Positions 51,862 through 61,580 of a stretch of DNA of 64,000 nt are shown one piece after another. The notes below the pieces were generated by a model. That model searched no databases. It saw only the letters and a program-made list of their open reading frames with translations, and was not told where the DNA came from. Numbering within the stretch: the stretch's first letter is position 1; every line of letters begins with the position of its first letter. The position numbers and the translations under genes were made by a program. The stretch is from assembly GCA_964628685.1 (NCBI GenBank), contig CAZVNM010000003.1:1-64000 (forward strand). The letters are read 5' to 3'. This DNA is from CALMEC01 sp964628685 (lineage in GTDB: Bacteria; Actinomycetota; Thermoleophilia; Miltoncostaeales; Miltoncostaeaceae).

Positions 51862-52392
51862 ATGCGACTCGAGGGACGCAGGTACGCCGTGCTCGTCGCG
51901 GACGGCGTGGAGGACCTGGAGTACTGGGTCACCGTCATGCGCATCCGCGAGGAGGGCGCCGAGGTCGTGAGCGTTGGGAGCGACGCGAAGGTCCATCGCG
52001 GAAAGAACAGCCTCGAGGTGCAGGCCGATGCGGTGGCCGCCGACGTGAGCGCCGCCGAGTTCGACGGCGTCGTGATCCCCGGCGGCTGGGCACCCGACAA
52101 GATGCGCCGCGACCCGGCCATCGTCGAGCTGGTGCGCGCGGCGAACGCCGACGGCAAGCCCGTGGGGATCATCTGCCACGGCGGTTCGGTCGCCATCAGC
52201 GCCGGCATCGTCGACGGCAAGCGGGTCACCGGATCGCTCGGCATCAAGGACGACCTGGTGAACGCCGGGGGAACCTGGGTGGACGAGGCCGCATTCCGCG
52301 ACGGCAACCAGGTGTGGGGCCGCGTGGTGGCCGACATCCCCGACTTCGAGCGTGAGCTCATCGCCCTGCTCGTGGAGCACGCCACCGGCTGA
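51862..52392 (+). CDS. DJ-1/PfpI family protein
   Basis: 176 residues. Class I glutamine-amidotransferase-like fold: RYAVLVADGVEDLEYW (conserved acidic residue), DGVVIPGGWAPDKMRRDPAIVELVRAA, nucleophile Cys in GIICHGGSVAISAGIVDGKRVTG, and a DDLVNAGGTWVDE region. Could be a glyoxalase/deglycase or a stress protease-like hydrolase. ATG 51862 after GGAGGATGAG. Confidence 0.88.
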   Translation: MRLEGRRYAVLVADGVEDLEYWVTVMRIREEGAEVVSVGSDAKVHRGKNSLEVQADAVAADVSAAEFDGVVIPGGWAPDKMRRDPAIVELVRAANADGKPVGIICHGGSVAISAGIVDGKRVTGSLGIKDDLVNAGGTWVDEAAFRDGNQVWGRVVADIPDFERELIALLVEHATG

Positions 52393-52418
52393 CACCCGGC
52401 CGCCCGTCCGTCAGCCGG
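52385..52418. terminator. Hairpin joining convergent stop codons
   Basis: CCGGCTGA / TCAGCCGG, 8-bp stem with an 18-base loop; both arms contain the stop codons of DJ-1 and YbaK genes, as at 15671. Confidence 0.4.
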
Positions 52419-52875
52419 CGACCAGATCCTCCACCACCGCATCGGTCACCCGCGCGAAGTCCTCCGGCGACAGCTCCACCAGCACACCGCGGGCACCGGC
52501 GTTCACCAGGAACGTGTCGTGTTCGATCAGCGAGAGCTCCATCAGCACCGGCAGCGTCCGGCGGCTGCCGAGCGCCGAGATGCCGCCGGTCACGTAGCCG
52601 GTCACCCGCTCCGCATCCGCCGGCTTCGCCATCTGCGCCGACCGCCCGCCCGCCGCCCGCGCCGCCTTCTTGAGCGAGAGCTCGGTCGTCCCGGGCAGCA
52701 CCGCGAACACCGGCTCACCGTCCACCTCGATCACCAGGGTCTTCGCGACGCGCGCCGGGTCCTCCCCCAGCGCGTCGGCGGCCGGCAGCGCACCCTTGGC
52801 GGTGTGCTCGTAGGGCCGCTCGGTGTGGGGCACACCGGCCTGCTCGAGCACGTCGAGTCCACGGGTCCTCGCCAT
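52411..52875 (-). CDS. ybaK: Cys-tRNA(Pro)/Cys-tRNA(Cys) deacylase, YbaK type
   Basis: 154 residues, YbaK/EbsC editing domain that hydrolyses mischarged Cys-tRNA(Pro). Seen: RPYEHTAKGALPAADALGEDPARVAKTLVIEVDG, FAVLPGTTELSLKKAARAAGGRSAQMA, VTGYVTGGISALGSRRTLPVLMELSL, VLVELSPEDF. Start ATG 52875 (MARTRGLDVLEQAG). Transcribed against the purine genes. Confidence 0.9.
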   Translation of the reverse strand: MARTRGLDVLEQAGVPHTERPYEHTAKGALPAADALGEDPARVAKTLVIEVDGEPVFAVLPGTTELSLKKAARAAGGRSAQMAKPADAERVTGYVTGGISALGSRRTLPVLMELSLIEHDTFLVNAGARGVLVELSPEDFARVTDAVVEDLVAG

Positions 52876-53019
52876 GAGACACATCATCCCGCACCGTCGA
52901 CCCGCCCGCGGCCGGCACGCGCAAGCTCCGTGCCTGGCACCGGGCGTGCGCCGACCGCATGAACGGCCCGACGATGTTCGTCCCCACGCGCGCCGGGTCG
53001 GCGGACCGCCCGACCCCGG

Positions 53020-53025
53020 TAGACT
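53020..53025 (+). promoter_or_regulatory. -10 element TAGACT, probably leaderless (purC operon)
   Basis: TAGACT ends seven bases before GTG 53033, the start of the purC-S-Q-L-F-M-N-H operon. Confidence 0.5.
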
Positions 53026-53032
53026 CCCCCGA

Positions 53033-53911
53033 GTGCAGTTGCTCTTGCAGGGAAAGGTGCGTGACGTCCACGACCTCGGCGACGACCGGCTGCTCGTCGT
53101 CACCAGCGACCGCATCAGCGCATACGACGTGGTGATGCCCACGCCCATCCCCGACAAGGGACGCGTGCTGACCGCCACCAGCGCCCACTGGTTCGCCGAG
53201 ACCACCCACATCGCACCCAACCACCTGCGCTCGGTGCGCCTGGCCGACGTGCCCGACGAGGCGCGCGACCCCGAGCTCACGGGACGCACGATGGTGGTGG
53301 AACGGCTCGAGATGCTGCCCATCGAGTGCGTCGTGCGCGGCTACCTGGCCGGAAGCGGCTGGCGCGACTACCGTGACACGGGTTGGGTCTGCGGCCACAC
53401 GCTGCCGACCGGCCTGCGCCAGGCGGAGCGTCTGCCGGCGCCCATCTTCACCCCCGCCACCAAGGCGCACGAGGGACACGACGAGAACATCAGCCGCGAG
53501 GACGCCGCCGACCTGATCGGCGCCGACACCCTCGCCGAGGCCGAGCGCATCTCCCTGGCCCTCTACGCCCACGCCGCCGCGCGCTGCGAGGAGGTCGGGA
53601 TCATCCTGGCGGACACCAAGTTCGAGCTGGGCCGCGATGCCTCCGGCCGCCTGGTCATCGGCGACGAGGTCTGCACGCCCGACTCGTCGCGGTTCTGGCC
53701 GGCCGAACGCCACGCCCTCGACACCAGCCCGCCGTCGTTCGACAAGCAGTACCTGCGCGACTGGCTGGACGCGTCCGGATGGGACCACACGCCGCCGGCC
53801 CCGGTCCTGCCGGACGAGGTGGTGCAGGGCACCCGCGACCGGTACGTGGAAGCCTATGAACGGCTGACCGGCCGCACACTCGCCAACTGGATCCAGGAGT
53901 GCTCCCAATGA
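53033..53911 (+). CDS. purC: SAICAR synthetase
   Basis: 292 residues, the longer yeast-like form. Ligates aspartate to CAIR with ATP. Seen: LLLQGKVRDVHDLGDDRLLVVTSDRISAYDVVMP, PIPDKGRVLTATSAHWF, MVVERLEMLPIECVVRGYLAGSGW, PIFTPATKAHEGHDENIS, GIILADTKFELGRD, DEVCTPDSSRFWP. GTG start set by the leaderless -10 box. Overlaps purS (ATGA). Confidence 0.95.
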   Translation: MQLLLQGKVRDVHDLGDDRLLVVTSDRISAYDVVMPTPIPDKGRVLTATSAHWFAETTHIAPNHLRSVRLADVPDEARDPELTGRTMVVERLEMLPIECVVRGYLAGSGWRDYRDTGWVCGHTLPTGLRQAERLPAPIFTPATKAHEGHDENISREDAADLIGADTLAEAERISLALYAHAAARCEEVGIILADTKFELGRDASGRLVIGDEVCTPDSSRFWPAERHALDTSPPSFDKQYLRDWLDASGWDHTPPAPVLPDEVVQGTRDRYVEAYERLTGRTLANWIQECSQ

Positions 53912-54144
53912 CCCGCGTCGTCGTGACCGTGATGCCACGCGCCGAGATTCTCGACCCCCAGGGCCAGACCGTCGCCCGCGCGCTGCAGCAGCTGGGCTTC
54001 GAGGACGTCGGCGAGGTGCGCATCGGCAAGCAGATCGTGTTGGACCTCGACGGCGACGACCCCCGCGCGCGGGCCGAGGACATGTGCAAGAAGCTGCTCG
54101 TCAACCCGCTGGTCGAGGACTACCGGATCGACGTCGATGGCTGA
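53908..54144 (+). CDS. purS: FGAM synthase subunit PurS
   Basis: 78 residues. Small bridging subunit of the three-part PurS-PurQ-PurL complex; helps pass ammonia from PurQ to PurL. VVVTVMPRAEILDPQGQTVARALQQLGFEDVGEVRIGKQIVLDL is typical, ending CKKLLVNPLVEDYRIDV. Overlaps purC by four bases and purQ by eight. Confidence 0.95.
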   Translation: MTRVVVTVMPRAEILDPQGQTVARALQQLGFEDVGEVRIGKQIVLDLDGDDPRARAEDMCKKLLVNPLVEDYRIDVDG

Positions 54145-54805
54145 TCAGCGCCAACGGATCGCGGTCGTCCACTTCCACGGGTCGCTGGACCACGAGGCCG
54201 CCGTGCGCGTCATGCACGAGGCCGGCGCGGACGCGACGCTCGTCTCGCACGAGGACCGCACGCTCCCCGACGACACCGCCGCGGTCATCCTGCCCGGCGG
54301 CTTCTCGTACGGCGACCACCTGCGCTGCGGCGCCATCGCCAGCCGCGCGCCGATCATGGACGCGGTGCGCCGGTTCGCCGAATCGGGACGCCCCGTGCTG
54401 GGCATCTGCAACGGCTTCCAGATCCTGTGCGAGGCCGGGCTCCTGCCCGGCGTGCTGCGCCCCAACGATTCCCTGCACTTCATCTGCCACCAGGCCGACG
54501 TGGAGGTGGTGGACGACGGCACCCCGTGGACCGGCGACCGCTCGGTGGGCGACGTGCTGTCGGTGCCGGTGAAGCACCACGACGGCGCCTGGCAGGGCGA
54601 CGAGTCCGCCTGCCGCGTCGTGCTGCGCTACCGCGGCGAGAACCCCAACGGGTCGCAGAACGCGATCGCCGGCATCGCCAACCACGGCGGCAACGTGATG
54701 GGTCTCATGCCGCACCCCGAGATGGCGTGCGAGGAGGCCCTCGGGTCGGCCGACGGGCGCATCATCATGGACGGCCTCCTCGCGACGCGGGCGGTGACCC
54801 GGTGA
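54137..54805 (+). CDS. purQ: FGAM synthase glutaminase subunit PurQ
   Basis: 222 residues. Class I glutamine amidotransferase. Seen: VILPGGFSYGDHLRCGAIA, nucleophile Cys in VLGICNGFQILCEAGLLPG, and catalytic His-Glu in GLMPHPEMACEEALG, with the typical IANHGGNVMG before it. Eight-base overlap with purS, four-base GTGA overlap with purL. Confidence 0.96.
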   Translation: MADQRQRIAVVHFHGSLDHEAAVRVMHEAGADATLVSHEDRTLPDDTAAVILPGGFSYGDHLRCGAIASRAPIMDAVRRFAESGRPVLGICNGFQILCEAGLLPGVLRPNDSLHFICHQADVEVVDDGTPWTGDRSVGDVLSVPVKHHDGAWQGDESACRVVLRYRGENPNGSQNAIAGIANHGGNVMGLMPHPEMACEEALGSADGRIIMDGLLATRAVTR

Positions 54806-56973
54806 GTACCGACACCCGTCCGCTCCACCGGCAGCTCGGGCTGACCGACTGGGAGAACGACCGCATCCCCGAGCTTCTGGGACGTGAACCGTCCGGGCCC
54901 GAGCTCGTGATGTTCAGCCTGATGTGGAGCGAGCACTGCTCGTACAAGCACTCCAAGCCGCTCCTTCGCCTGTTTCCCACCGAGGGCCCCAACGTGCTGC
55001 AGGGTCCGGGCGAGAACGCCGGGGCCATCGACGTGGGCGACGGCGTGGCGGTCACCTTCAAGATCGAGAGCCACAACCACCCGTCGGCGGTGGAGCCGTT
55101 CGAGGGTGCGGCCACCGGTGTGGGCGGCATCATCCGCGACATCCTGGCCATGGGCGCCAAGCCCATCGCGCTGCTCGACTCCCTGCGGTTCGGACCGCTC
55201 ACGAGCGCCCGCAGCCGGCACCTCTTCCGCCGCGCGGTGGAGGGCATCGGCCACTACGGCAACTGCATCGGCATCCCCACCGTGGGCGGTGAGGTGGGCT
55301 TCGACGACTGCTACGAGGACTCGTGCCTCGTCAACGCCATGTGCGTGGGCGTCGTCGACCACGACCGCATCCTGCGGGCGGCCGCGAAGGGCGTCGGCAA
55401 CCGCCTGATCCTCATCGGCAACCGCACCGGCAAGGACGGCATCGGCGGCGCCAGCGTGCTGGCGAGCGCCGAGTTCTCGCACGACGAGGACAAGCGCCCG
55501 TCGGTGCAGGTGAGCGACCCGTTCACCGAGCGCAAGCTCCTGGAGTGCTGCCTGGACCTGGCCGACCGCGGCCTGCTCGTCGCCCTGCAGGACCTGGGCG
55601 CCGCCGGCCTCACCTCCAGCTCCAGCGAGATGGCCAGCAAGGGCGGCGTGGGCCTTCGCATCGACCTGGACCGCGTGCCGCTGCGCGAACCGATGACCCC
55701 CGCCGAGATCCTCGTGTCCGAGAGCCAGGAGCGCATGCTGGCCGTCGTCACTCCGGAGGACGCCGACGAGGTCATCGGCATCTGCCGATCGCACGACCTG
55801 GACGCCACCGACATCGGCGAGGTGACCGAGGGTGACGCGCTCGTGGCGACATCGGGCGGCGAGGTGGTGGTCGACGTCCCGGCGCGACTGCTGGCCGACG
55901 ACGCCCCCGTCTACGAGGTGCCCCAGGTGCCCGCGCTCGAGGCGGTGCCGCTCGACCTCGCCGCGATCCCGGAGCCGGAGGACCTCTCCGCCGCCTGGCG
56001 CGCACTTCTCGTCATGCCGACAATCGCCAGCAAGCGGTGGGTGTACCAGCAGTACGACCACCTGGTCGGCGCCAACACGATCGTCCGGCCCGGCGGCGAC
56101 GCCGCCGTGGTGCGCCTGCCCGGCTCGACCAAGGGCATCGCGCTCACCACCGACTGCGCCGAGGTCCACACCGCGCTCGACCCGCGGGCGGGCGGCGCCG
56201 CCGGCGTCTTCGAGGCGGCGCGCAACGTCGCCTGCGTCGGCGCCACCCCGGTGGCCATCACCAACTGCCTCAACTTCCCCAACCCCGAGAAGGGCCACAC
56301 CGGCTGGCGTCTGGCCCAGGCCATCATGGGCATGGCCGACGCCTGCACGGCGCTCGGCACCCCGGTGGTCTCGGGCAACGTGTCGCTCTACAACGAGAGC
56401 GCCGACCGGATGATCCACCCCACGCCGGTCGTCGGCATGGTGGGCCTGATGGACGACGCCACCGCCACGGCGCGCATCGCCTTCCGCGACGCGGGCGACG
56501 TCGTCCTCCTGGCCGGAAGCGGCGTGCCGCGCCTGGACGGCAGCGCCCACATGGGTCGCACCGAGGGTCGTCCGGCCGAGCCGGACGTCGAGGTCGAGCT
56601 GGCGCTCATCCGGTCGGTGGCCGCGGCCGTCGCGGGCGGCCTGGTCACCTCCGCCCACGACGTCTCGGCCGGAGGCCTGGCCGTCACGCTGGCGGAGTCC
56701 GCCATCGCGGGGGGCGTCGGCGCCGACATCGAGCTGCCGGCGGCCGCACGGGCGGACGTGGCGCTCTTCGGCGAGTGCGGCGGGCGCATCGTGCTCACCT
56801 GCCCCGCCGACGGCGTCGACGCGCTCACCGCGGCGCTCGAGGTACCGGTGACCCGCATCGGGACCGTCGGGGGCGACGAGATCCGCATCCGCGTGGGCGA
56901 CGCCGAGGCCCGCCTGACCGTCGCCGACGCGACCGAGGCCTACGAGGGCGCCATCCCGGGAGCCCTGGGGTGA
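54802..56973 (+). CDS. purL: FGAM synthase large subunit PurL
   Basis: 723 residues, the small-PurL type without fused glutaminase. ATP-dependent FGAR to FGAM. Seen: MWSEHCSYKHSK, VTFKIESHNHPSAVEPFEGAATGVGGIIRDILAMGA, GNCIGIPTVGGEV, QDLGAAGLTSSSSEMASKG, SESQERML, NCLNFPNPEKGH, VSGNVSLYNES, VTSAHDVSAGGLAVTLAESA. GTG start coupled to purQ. Confidence 0.96.
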   Translation: MSTDTRPLHRQLGLTDWENDRIPELLGREPSGPELVMFSLMWSEHCSYKHSKPLLRLFPTEGPNVLQGPGENAGAIDVGDGVAVTFKIESHNHPSAVEPFEGAATGVGGIIRDILAMGAKPIALLDSLRFGPLTSARSRHLFRRAVEGIGHYGNCIGIPTVGGEVGFDDCYEDSCLVNAMCVGVVDHDRILRAAAKGVGNRLILIGNRTGKDGIGGASVLASAEFSHDEDKRPSVQVSDPFTERKLLECCLDLADRGLLVALQDLGAAGLTSSSSEMASKGGVGLRIDLDRVPLREPMTPAEILVSESQERMLAVVTPEDADEVIGICRSHDLDATDIGEVTEGDALVATSGGEVVVDVPARLLADDAPVYEVPQVPALEAVPLDLAAIPEPEDLSAAWRALLVMPTIASKRWVYQQYDHLVGANTIVRPGGDAAVVRLPGSTKGIALTTDCAEVHTALDPRAGGAAGVFEAARNVACVGATPVAITNCLNFPNPEKGHTGWRLAQAIMGMADACTALGTPVVSGNVSLYNESADRMIHPTPVVGMVGLMDDATATARIAFRDAGDVVLLAGSGVPRLDGSAHMGRTEGRPAEPDVEVELALIRSVAAAVAGGLVTSAHDVSAGGLAVTLAESAIAGGVGADIELPAAARADVALFGECGGRIVLTCPADGVDALTAALEVPVTRIGTVGGDEIRIRVGDAEARLTVADATEAYEGAIPGALG

Positions 56974-58421
56974 GCGACCCGCGCCGCGACCACCTGGCCG
57001 AGGACGACACGCCCAAGGAGGAGTGCGGGGTCTTCGGCGTGGTGGCACCCGGCCGCGACGTCGCACGCATCACGTTCTTCGCCCTGATGGCGATGCAGCA
57101 CCGCGGTCAGGAGAGCGCCGGCATCGCCGTGTCCGAGCATGGCCACGTGACCGTGCAGCGGGACCTGGGGCTCGTGACCGACGTCTTCGACGAGAACGCG
57201 CTTCGCACCCTCACCGGCGACATGGCCATCGGGCACGTGCGCTACTCCACCACCGGCGCCAACAAGTGGGACAACGCGCAGCCGGTCATCCGCACCCGCG
57301 GCACCGGGCTCGTCGCGCTGGGCCACAACGGCAACCTGTGCAACACCGGGGCGCTTCGCGCCGACCTGGCGGCCCACGGCGACATGTCGGCGACGACCGA
57401 CAGCGAGCTCATCGCCGCCGCGCTGGCCGACGCCGACGGCGATCTGCTGCAGGCGGTGCGCGAGGCGATGCCGCGCCTGTCGGGTGCGTTCTCGGTGGCG
57501 GCGCTCACCGCCGACGAGCTGGTGGCGTTCCGCGACCCGTTCGGTGTGCGCCCGCTGGTGCTGGGGCAGCTGCCCGACGCCGGCTGGTGCGTGGCGTCCG
57601 AGACCTGCGCGTTCGATCAGATCGGCGCGACCTTCGTGCGCGAGGTGGTACCCGGCGAGGCCGTGCGCATCACACCCGAGGGGTTCGAGACCACCCAGGC
57701 CATGGACCGCGCCGACAGCCGCCTGTGCGTGTTCGAGACCATCTACTTCGCCCGGCCGGACAGCATCATCGACAACCAGGCCGTCTGGGACATGCGCCAC
57801 CGCATGGGCATGCGCCTGGCGGAGGAGGCGCCCGTGGAGGCCGACCTCGTGGTGGGCCTTCCCGACAGCGGCACCCCGGCCGCCATCGGCTTCGCCAACG
57901 CGTCCGGCATCCCCTATGGCGAGGCCGTCGTGCGCAGCCGCTACGTGGGTCGCACGTTCATCCAGCCCGAGCAGCACCTGCGCCGCAACAGCGTGCGCCT
58001 CAAGTTCAACCCGCTGCCGTCCATCATCGCCGGCAAGCGGATCGTCCTGGTGGACGACTCCATCGTGCGGGGAACCACGATGCGGCGCGTGGTCTCCATG
58101 CTGGAGGACGCCGGCGCACGCGAGGTGCATCTGCGCATCTCGAGCCCGCCGGTGCGCTGGCCCTGCTTCTACGGGATCGACATGGCGACGCGCGACGAGC
58201 TCATCGCCGCGGGGGCGCGACTGGACGAAATCCGGTCCCAGATCGGCGCGACCAGCCTCCACTACATCAGCCTGGACGGCCTGCAGCACGCGCTGGGCCT
58301 TCCCGCGGAGCGCTACTGCAGGGCATGCTTCACGGGTGACTATCCCATCCCGGTCCCAGGCGAGGCGCTCAAGTTGACGTTCGATGATGCACCCGTGCCG
58401 ACCGTCCGTCAGCCGGCATGA
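56970..58421 (+). CDS. purF: Amidophosphoribosyltransferase
   Basis: 483 residues. First committed step: PRPP and glutamine to phosphoribosylamine. An 18-residue propeptide precedes nucleophile Cys19 (KEECGVFGV), so it must be cleaved. Seen: MQHRGQESAGIAV, GHVRYSTTG, GHNGNLCN, PRPP motif VLVDDSIVRGTTMRRVVSML, and CRACFTGDYPI, matching the Fe-S-binding Bacillus-type enzyme. GTG start coupled to purL. Confidence 0.96.
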   Translation: MSDPRRDHLAEDDTPKEECGVFGVVAPGRDVARITFFALMAMQHRGQESAGIAVSEHGHVTVQRDLGLVTDVFDENALRTLTGDMAIGHVRYSTTGANKWDNAQPVIRTRGTGLVALGHNGNLCNTGALRADLAAHGDMSATTDSELIAAALADADGDLLQAVREAMPRLSGAFSVAALTADELVAFRDPFGVRPLVLGQLPDAGWCVASETCAFDQIGATFVREVVPGEAVRITPEGFETTQAMDRADSRLCVFETIYFARPDSIIDNQAVWDMRHRMGMRLAEEAPVEADLVVGLPDSGTPAAIGFANASGIPYGEAVVRSRYVGRTFIQPEQHLRRNSVRLKFNPLPSIIAGKRIVLVDDSIVRGTTMRRVVSMLEDAGAREVHLRISSPPVRWPCFYGIDMATRDELIAAGARLDEIRSQIGATSLHYISLDGLQHALGLPAERYCRACFTGDYPIPVPGEALKLTFDDAPVPTVRQPA

Positions 58422-59371
58422 GCGGGGTGACCTACGGCGACGCCGGGGTGAGCCTCGCGGCGGCGCGGGCGCACACCGACAACATCGCGTCGCTCGTGTC
58501 CGGGGGGCTCGGCTTCGCGGGCGCCATGGAGCTGCCGGGGCAGCCCACCACGCTGATCGTCGGATGCACCGACGGCGTGGGCACCAAGATCGCACTCGCC
58601 CAGCAGCTGGGGCGCACGGAGGGCCTGGGCCAGGACCTGGTGGCCATGTGCGTCAACGATCTGGCCTGCACCGGCGCGCGCCCGCTCTTCTTCCTCGACT
58701 ACCTCGCGGTGGGTCGCCTGGACCCCGAGGTCGCCGGGGCCTTCGTGGCCGGCGTCGCCCGCGCCTGTGACCAGACCGGCTACGCGCTCCTGGGCGGGGA
58801 GACCGCCGAGCATCCGGGCGTGGTGGCCGACGACCACCTGGACGCCGCCGGGTTCGCGTGCGGGATCGTCCAGCGCGACGCCATGTTGGGCCCGCACCGC
58901 GTCGTGGACGGCGATGTGATCGTCGGCGTCACCTCGAGCGGCATCCACTCCAACGGCTTCAGCCTGGTGCGCCGCCTGGTGGCGGACGGCACCCTGGCGC
59001 CCGACCCGGACCTGCTGCTGGAGCCCACCCGCCTCTACACCGCCGACGTGCGCCGCCTGCAGGACGCCGGCGTCGAGCTGCACGCCATCGCCCACATCAC
59101 CGGCGGCGGCCTGCCCGAGAACCTGCCGCGCGTCCTGCCGGAGGGTCTTCGTCCGGTCATCGACCCGGCCGCATGGCCGCGCAACGCCGCCATCCAGGCG
59201 ATCGTGGCGACCGGCGCGGTGCCGGAGGACGACGCCTGGGACACCTTCAACATGGGGCTGGGGCTCTGCATCGTGGCGCCCGCGACGGAGGTTGGGCGGA
59301 TCGTCGACATGGTCGACGGCGCCCACCTGATCGGCTCTGTCGAACCGGGCGAGGGGCTGCGCCGTGGCTGA
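58418..59371 (+). CDS. purM: AIR synthetase
   Basis: 317 residues. Closes FGAM to AIR with ATP. Seen: YGDAGVSLAAARAHTDNIASLV, VGCTDGVGTKIALA, GQDLVAMCVNDLACTGARPLFFLDYLAVG, LLGGETAEHPGV, VDGDVIVGVTSSGIHSNGFSLVRRL, ITGGGLPENLPRVLP, NMGLGLCIV. ATGA overlap with purF, eight-base overlap with purN. Confidence 0.96.
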   Translation: MSGVTYGDAGVSLAAARAHTDNIASLVSGGLGFAGAMELPGQPTTLIVGCTDGVGTKIALAQQLGRTEGLGQDLVAMCVNDLACTGARPLFFLDYLAVGRLDPEVAGAFVAGVARACDQTGYALLGGETAEHPGVVADDHLDAAGFACGIVQRDAMLGPHRVVDGDVIVGVTSSGIHSNGFSLVRRLVADGTLAPDPDLLLEPTRLYTADVRRLQDAGVELHAIAHITGGGLPENLPRVLPEGLRPVIDPAAWPRNAAIQAIVATGAVPEDDAWDTFNMGLGLCIVAPATEVGRIVDMVDGAHLIGSVEPGEGLRRG

Positions 59372-60002
59372 GCCCTACCCCGTCGTCGTGTTGGCGAGCG
59401 GTCGCGGCACCAACCTGCGCGCCCTCATCGACCGGCTCCACGCCGACGACGCCTCCCCGGTGCGGATCGTGCTCGTGGTCGTCTCGTCGCCCGACGCGCC
59501 CGCCGTCCAAGCCGCCCGTGACGCGGGCATCGAGACCGCCGTCGTCGAGCGCGACGCGTTCGCAACGCGCGAGGACCGCGACCGCGCCCTGGCCGACGTG
59601 GTGGAGGCCGCCCGGCCGGAGCTCATCGTCCTGGCGGGCTGGATGAGCATCCTGACGTCCCATTTCCTCGATCGCTTCCCGGATCGGGTCATCAACCTGC
59701 ATCCGTCGATGCTGCCGGCGTTCCCGGGCATGCGCGCCATCGACGAGGCGCACGCCTGGGGCGTGCGGTACACGGGGGTCACCGTGCATTTCGCCGACCC
59801 GCAGGTGGACGGCGGGCCGGCCATCCTGCAGGAGCCGGTCGCGGTGCGTGGGGACGACACGGTGGAGACGCTCCGGGAGCGGATCCGCGAGGTGGAGCAC
59901 CGACTGCTTCCGCAGGCGGTGGGGTTGTTCGCCGCGGGACGGGTCCGGCGGGATCCGACCCAGCGGCGCAGGGTCATGATCGACGAAGGGGATTCACGAT
60001 GA
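59364..60002 (+). CDS. purN: GAR formyltransferase (10-formyl-THF type)
   Basis: 212 residues. Seen: VVVLASGRGTNLRALIDRL, and the active site LIVLAGWMSILTSHFLDRFPDRVINLHPSMLPAFPG (Asn-x-His and later Asp), TGVTVHFADPQVDGGPAILQEPV. GTG start; eight-base overlap with purM, ATGA with purH. The pathway uses folate-dependent PurN; no PurT in the window. Confidence 0.95.
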   Translation: MAEPYPVVVLASGRGTNLRALIDRLHADDASPVRIVLVVVSSPDAPAVQAARDAGIETAVVERDAFATREDRDRALADVVEAARPELIVLAGWMSILTSHFLDRFPDRVINLHPSMLPAFPGMRAIDEAHAWGVRYTGVTVHFADPQVDGGPAILQEPVAVRGDDTVETLRERIREVEHRLLPQAVGLFAAGRVRRDPTQRRRVMIDEGDSR

Positions 60003-61546
60003 AGGTTCGTCGCGCGCTTCTGAGCGTCTCGGACAAGGACGGCCTGGTGCCGTTCGCGCAGGGCCTCGCGGGCCACGGCATCACGCTCATCTCGACCGGC
60101 GGCACGGCGAAGGCCCTGCGCGACGCCGGGCTGGAGGTGGTGGCCGTGGACGAGGTGACCGGCCATCCCGAGATCATGGGCGGCAGGGTCAAGACCCTGC
60201 ACCCGAAGATCCACGGCGGCATCCTCGGACGGCGCGACGTCACGGGCGACGCCGACGACATGGCGGCCAACGACATCGAGCCGATCGACCTCGTCTGCGT
60301 CAACCTCTACCCGTTCGCCCAGACCGTCGCCGCCGGCGCCGGCGACGACGAGATCATCGAGCAGATCGACATCGGCGGACCGGCCATGATCCGCGCGGCC
60401 GCCAAGAACCACGCCCACGTGGCCGTGGTGACCGAGCCCGCCCAGTACGACGCCGTGCTGGCCGAGCTGGAGATGGGTGACGGCGAGCTGAACGAGCACA
60501 CGCTGAAGGCGCTCGCCCTCGACGCGTTCCGCCACACGGCGCGCTACGACGCCGACATCGCCGAGTGGATGTCCGCCGACGAGGGGGAGTTCCCCGAGCT
60601 CTTCATGCCCGAGTTCGAGAAGCTCAGCGACCTGGTGTACGGCGAGAACCCCCACCAGCGGGGCGCCTACTACGGGGTGTGGGGCACCCGCACCCACCTG
60701 CTGGCCCGCGTGGACCAGGTGCACGGCCAGGCCCTCTCGTTCAACAACCTGCTGGACCTCGACGCGGCCCGCGGCCTGTGCGGCGAGTTCGACCTGCCGG
60801 CCTGCGTGATCGTCAAGCACAACAACCCCTGCGGGGTCGCGCTGGCGCCGGACCTCAACACGGCGTACGACCGCGCCCACGCCTGCGACCCGGTGTCCGC
60901 GTACGGCGGCGTCATCGTCGTCAACCGTCAGGTCGACGCGGAGCTCGCGACCAAGCTCGCGGCGACGTTCGTCGAGGTGCTGATGGCACCGGGCTTCGAC
61001 GACGACGCCCTCGCGATCCTCTCCCGCAAGGAGAAGATCCGCATCCTCGAAAACCGGGAGCGTCGCCGCTACAACGCGGGCGAGCTGGACATCCGCCGCG
61101 TGACCGGCGGGGTCCTCCTGCAAAACCGCGACATCGAGAGCGAGGACCGTGACGGCATGGCGGTCGTCACCGACACCCACCCCACCGAGGAGCAGTGGGC
61201 CGATGTCCTGTTCTCGTGGCGGGTGGCCAAGCACGTCAAGAGCAACGCCATCGTGTTCGCCAGGGACATGAGCACGATCGGCATCGGCGCCGGTCAGATG
61301 AGTCGCGTCGACAGCACGCGCCTGGCCACCGAGAAGGCCGCCATCGCGGGTCTCTCCACCGAGGGCACCGTGGTGGCCTCGGACGCCTTCTTCCCCTTCC
61401 CGGACGGCCCGCTGACCGCGCTGGACGCCGGCGCGACGGTCATCGTGCAGCCGGGCGGCTCGATCCGCGACGACGCCGTCATCGAGGCGGTCAACGAACG
61501 CGGCGCGGTCATGGTGTTCACCGGACGACGTCACTTCCGCCACTGA
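59999..61546 (+). CDS. purH: Bifunctional AICAR transformylase / IMP cyclohydrolase
   Basis: 515 residues, last two steps to IMP. N-terminal MGS-like cyclohydrolase domain: VRRALLSVSDKDGLVPFAQGLAGHGITLISTGGTAKAL, VKTLHPKIHGGIL, VNLYPF; C-terminal transformylase: YGENPHQRGAYY, QALSFNNLLDLDAARGL, IVKHNNPCGVA, DPVSAYGGVIVVN, SNAIVFARDMSTIGIGAGQMSRVDSTRLA, SDAFFPFPDG, PGGSIRDDAVI. Last pur gene of the operon. Confidence 0.97.
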   Translation: MKVRRALLSVSDKDGLVPFAQGLAGHGITLISTGGTAKALRDAGLEVVAVDEVTGHPEIMGGRVKTLHPKIHGGILGRRDVTGDADDMAANDIEPIDLVCVNLYPFAQTVAAGAGDDEIIEQIDIGGPAMIRAAAKNHAHVAVVTEPAQYDAVLAELEMGDGELNEHTLKALALDAFRHTARYDADIAEWMSADEGEFPELFMPEFEKLSDLVYGENPHQRGAYYGVWGTRTHLLARVDQVHGQALSFNNLLDLDAARGLCGEFDLPACVIVKHNNPCGVALAPDLNTAYDRAHACDPVSAYGGVIVVNRQVDAELATKLAATFVEVLMAPGFDDDALAILSRKEKIRILENRERRRYNAGELDIRRVTGGVLLQNRDIESEDRDGMAVVTDTHPTEEQWADVLFSWRVAKHVKSNAIVFARDMSTIGIGAGQMSRVDSTRLATEKAAIAGLSTEGTVVASDAFFPFPDGPLTALDAGATVIVQPGGSIRDDAVIEAVNERGAVMVFTGRRHFRH

Positions 61547-61580
61547 GGCGCACGACGACATCACCCGCGCGGAGAACCGC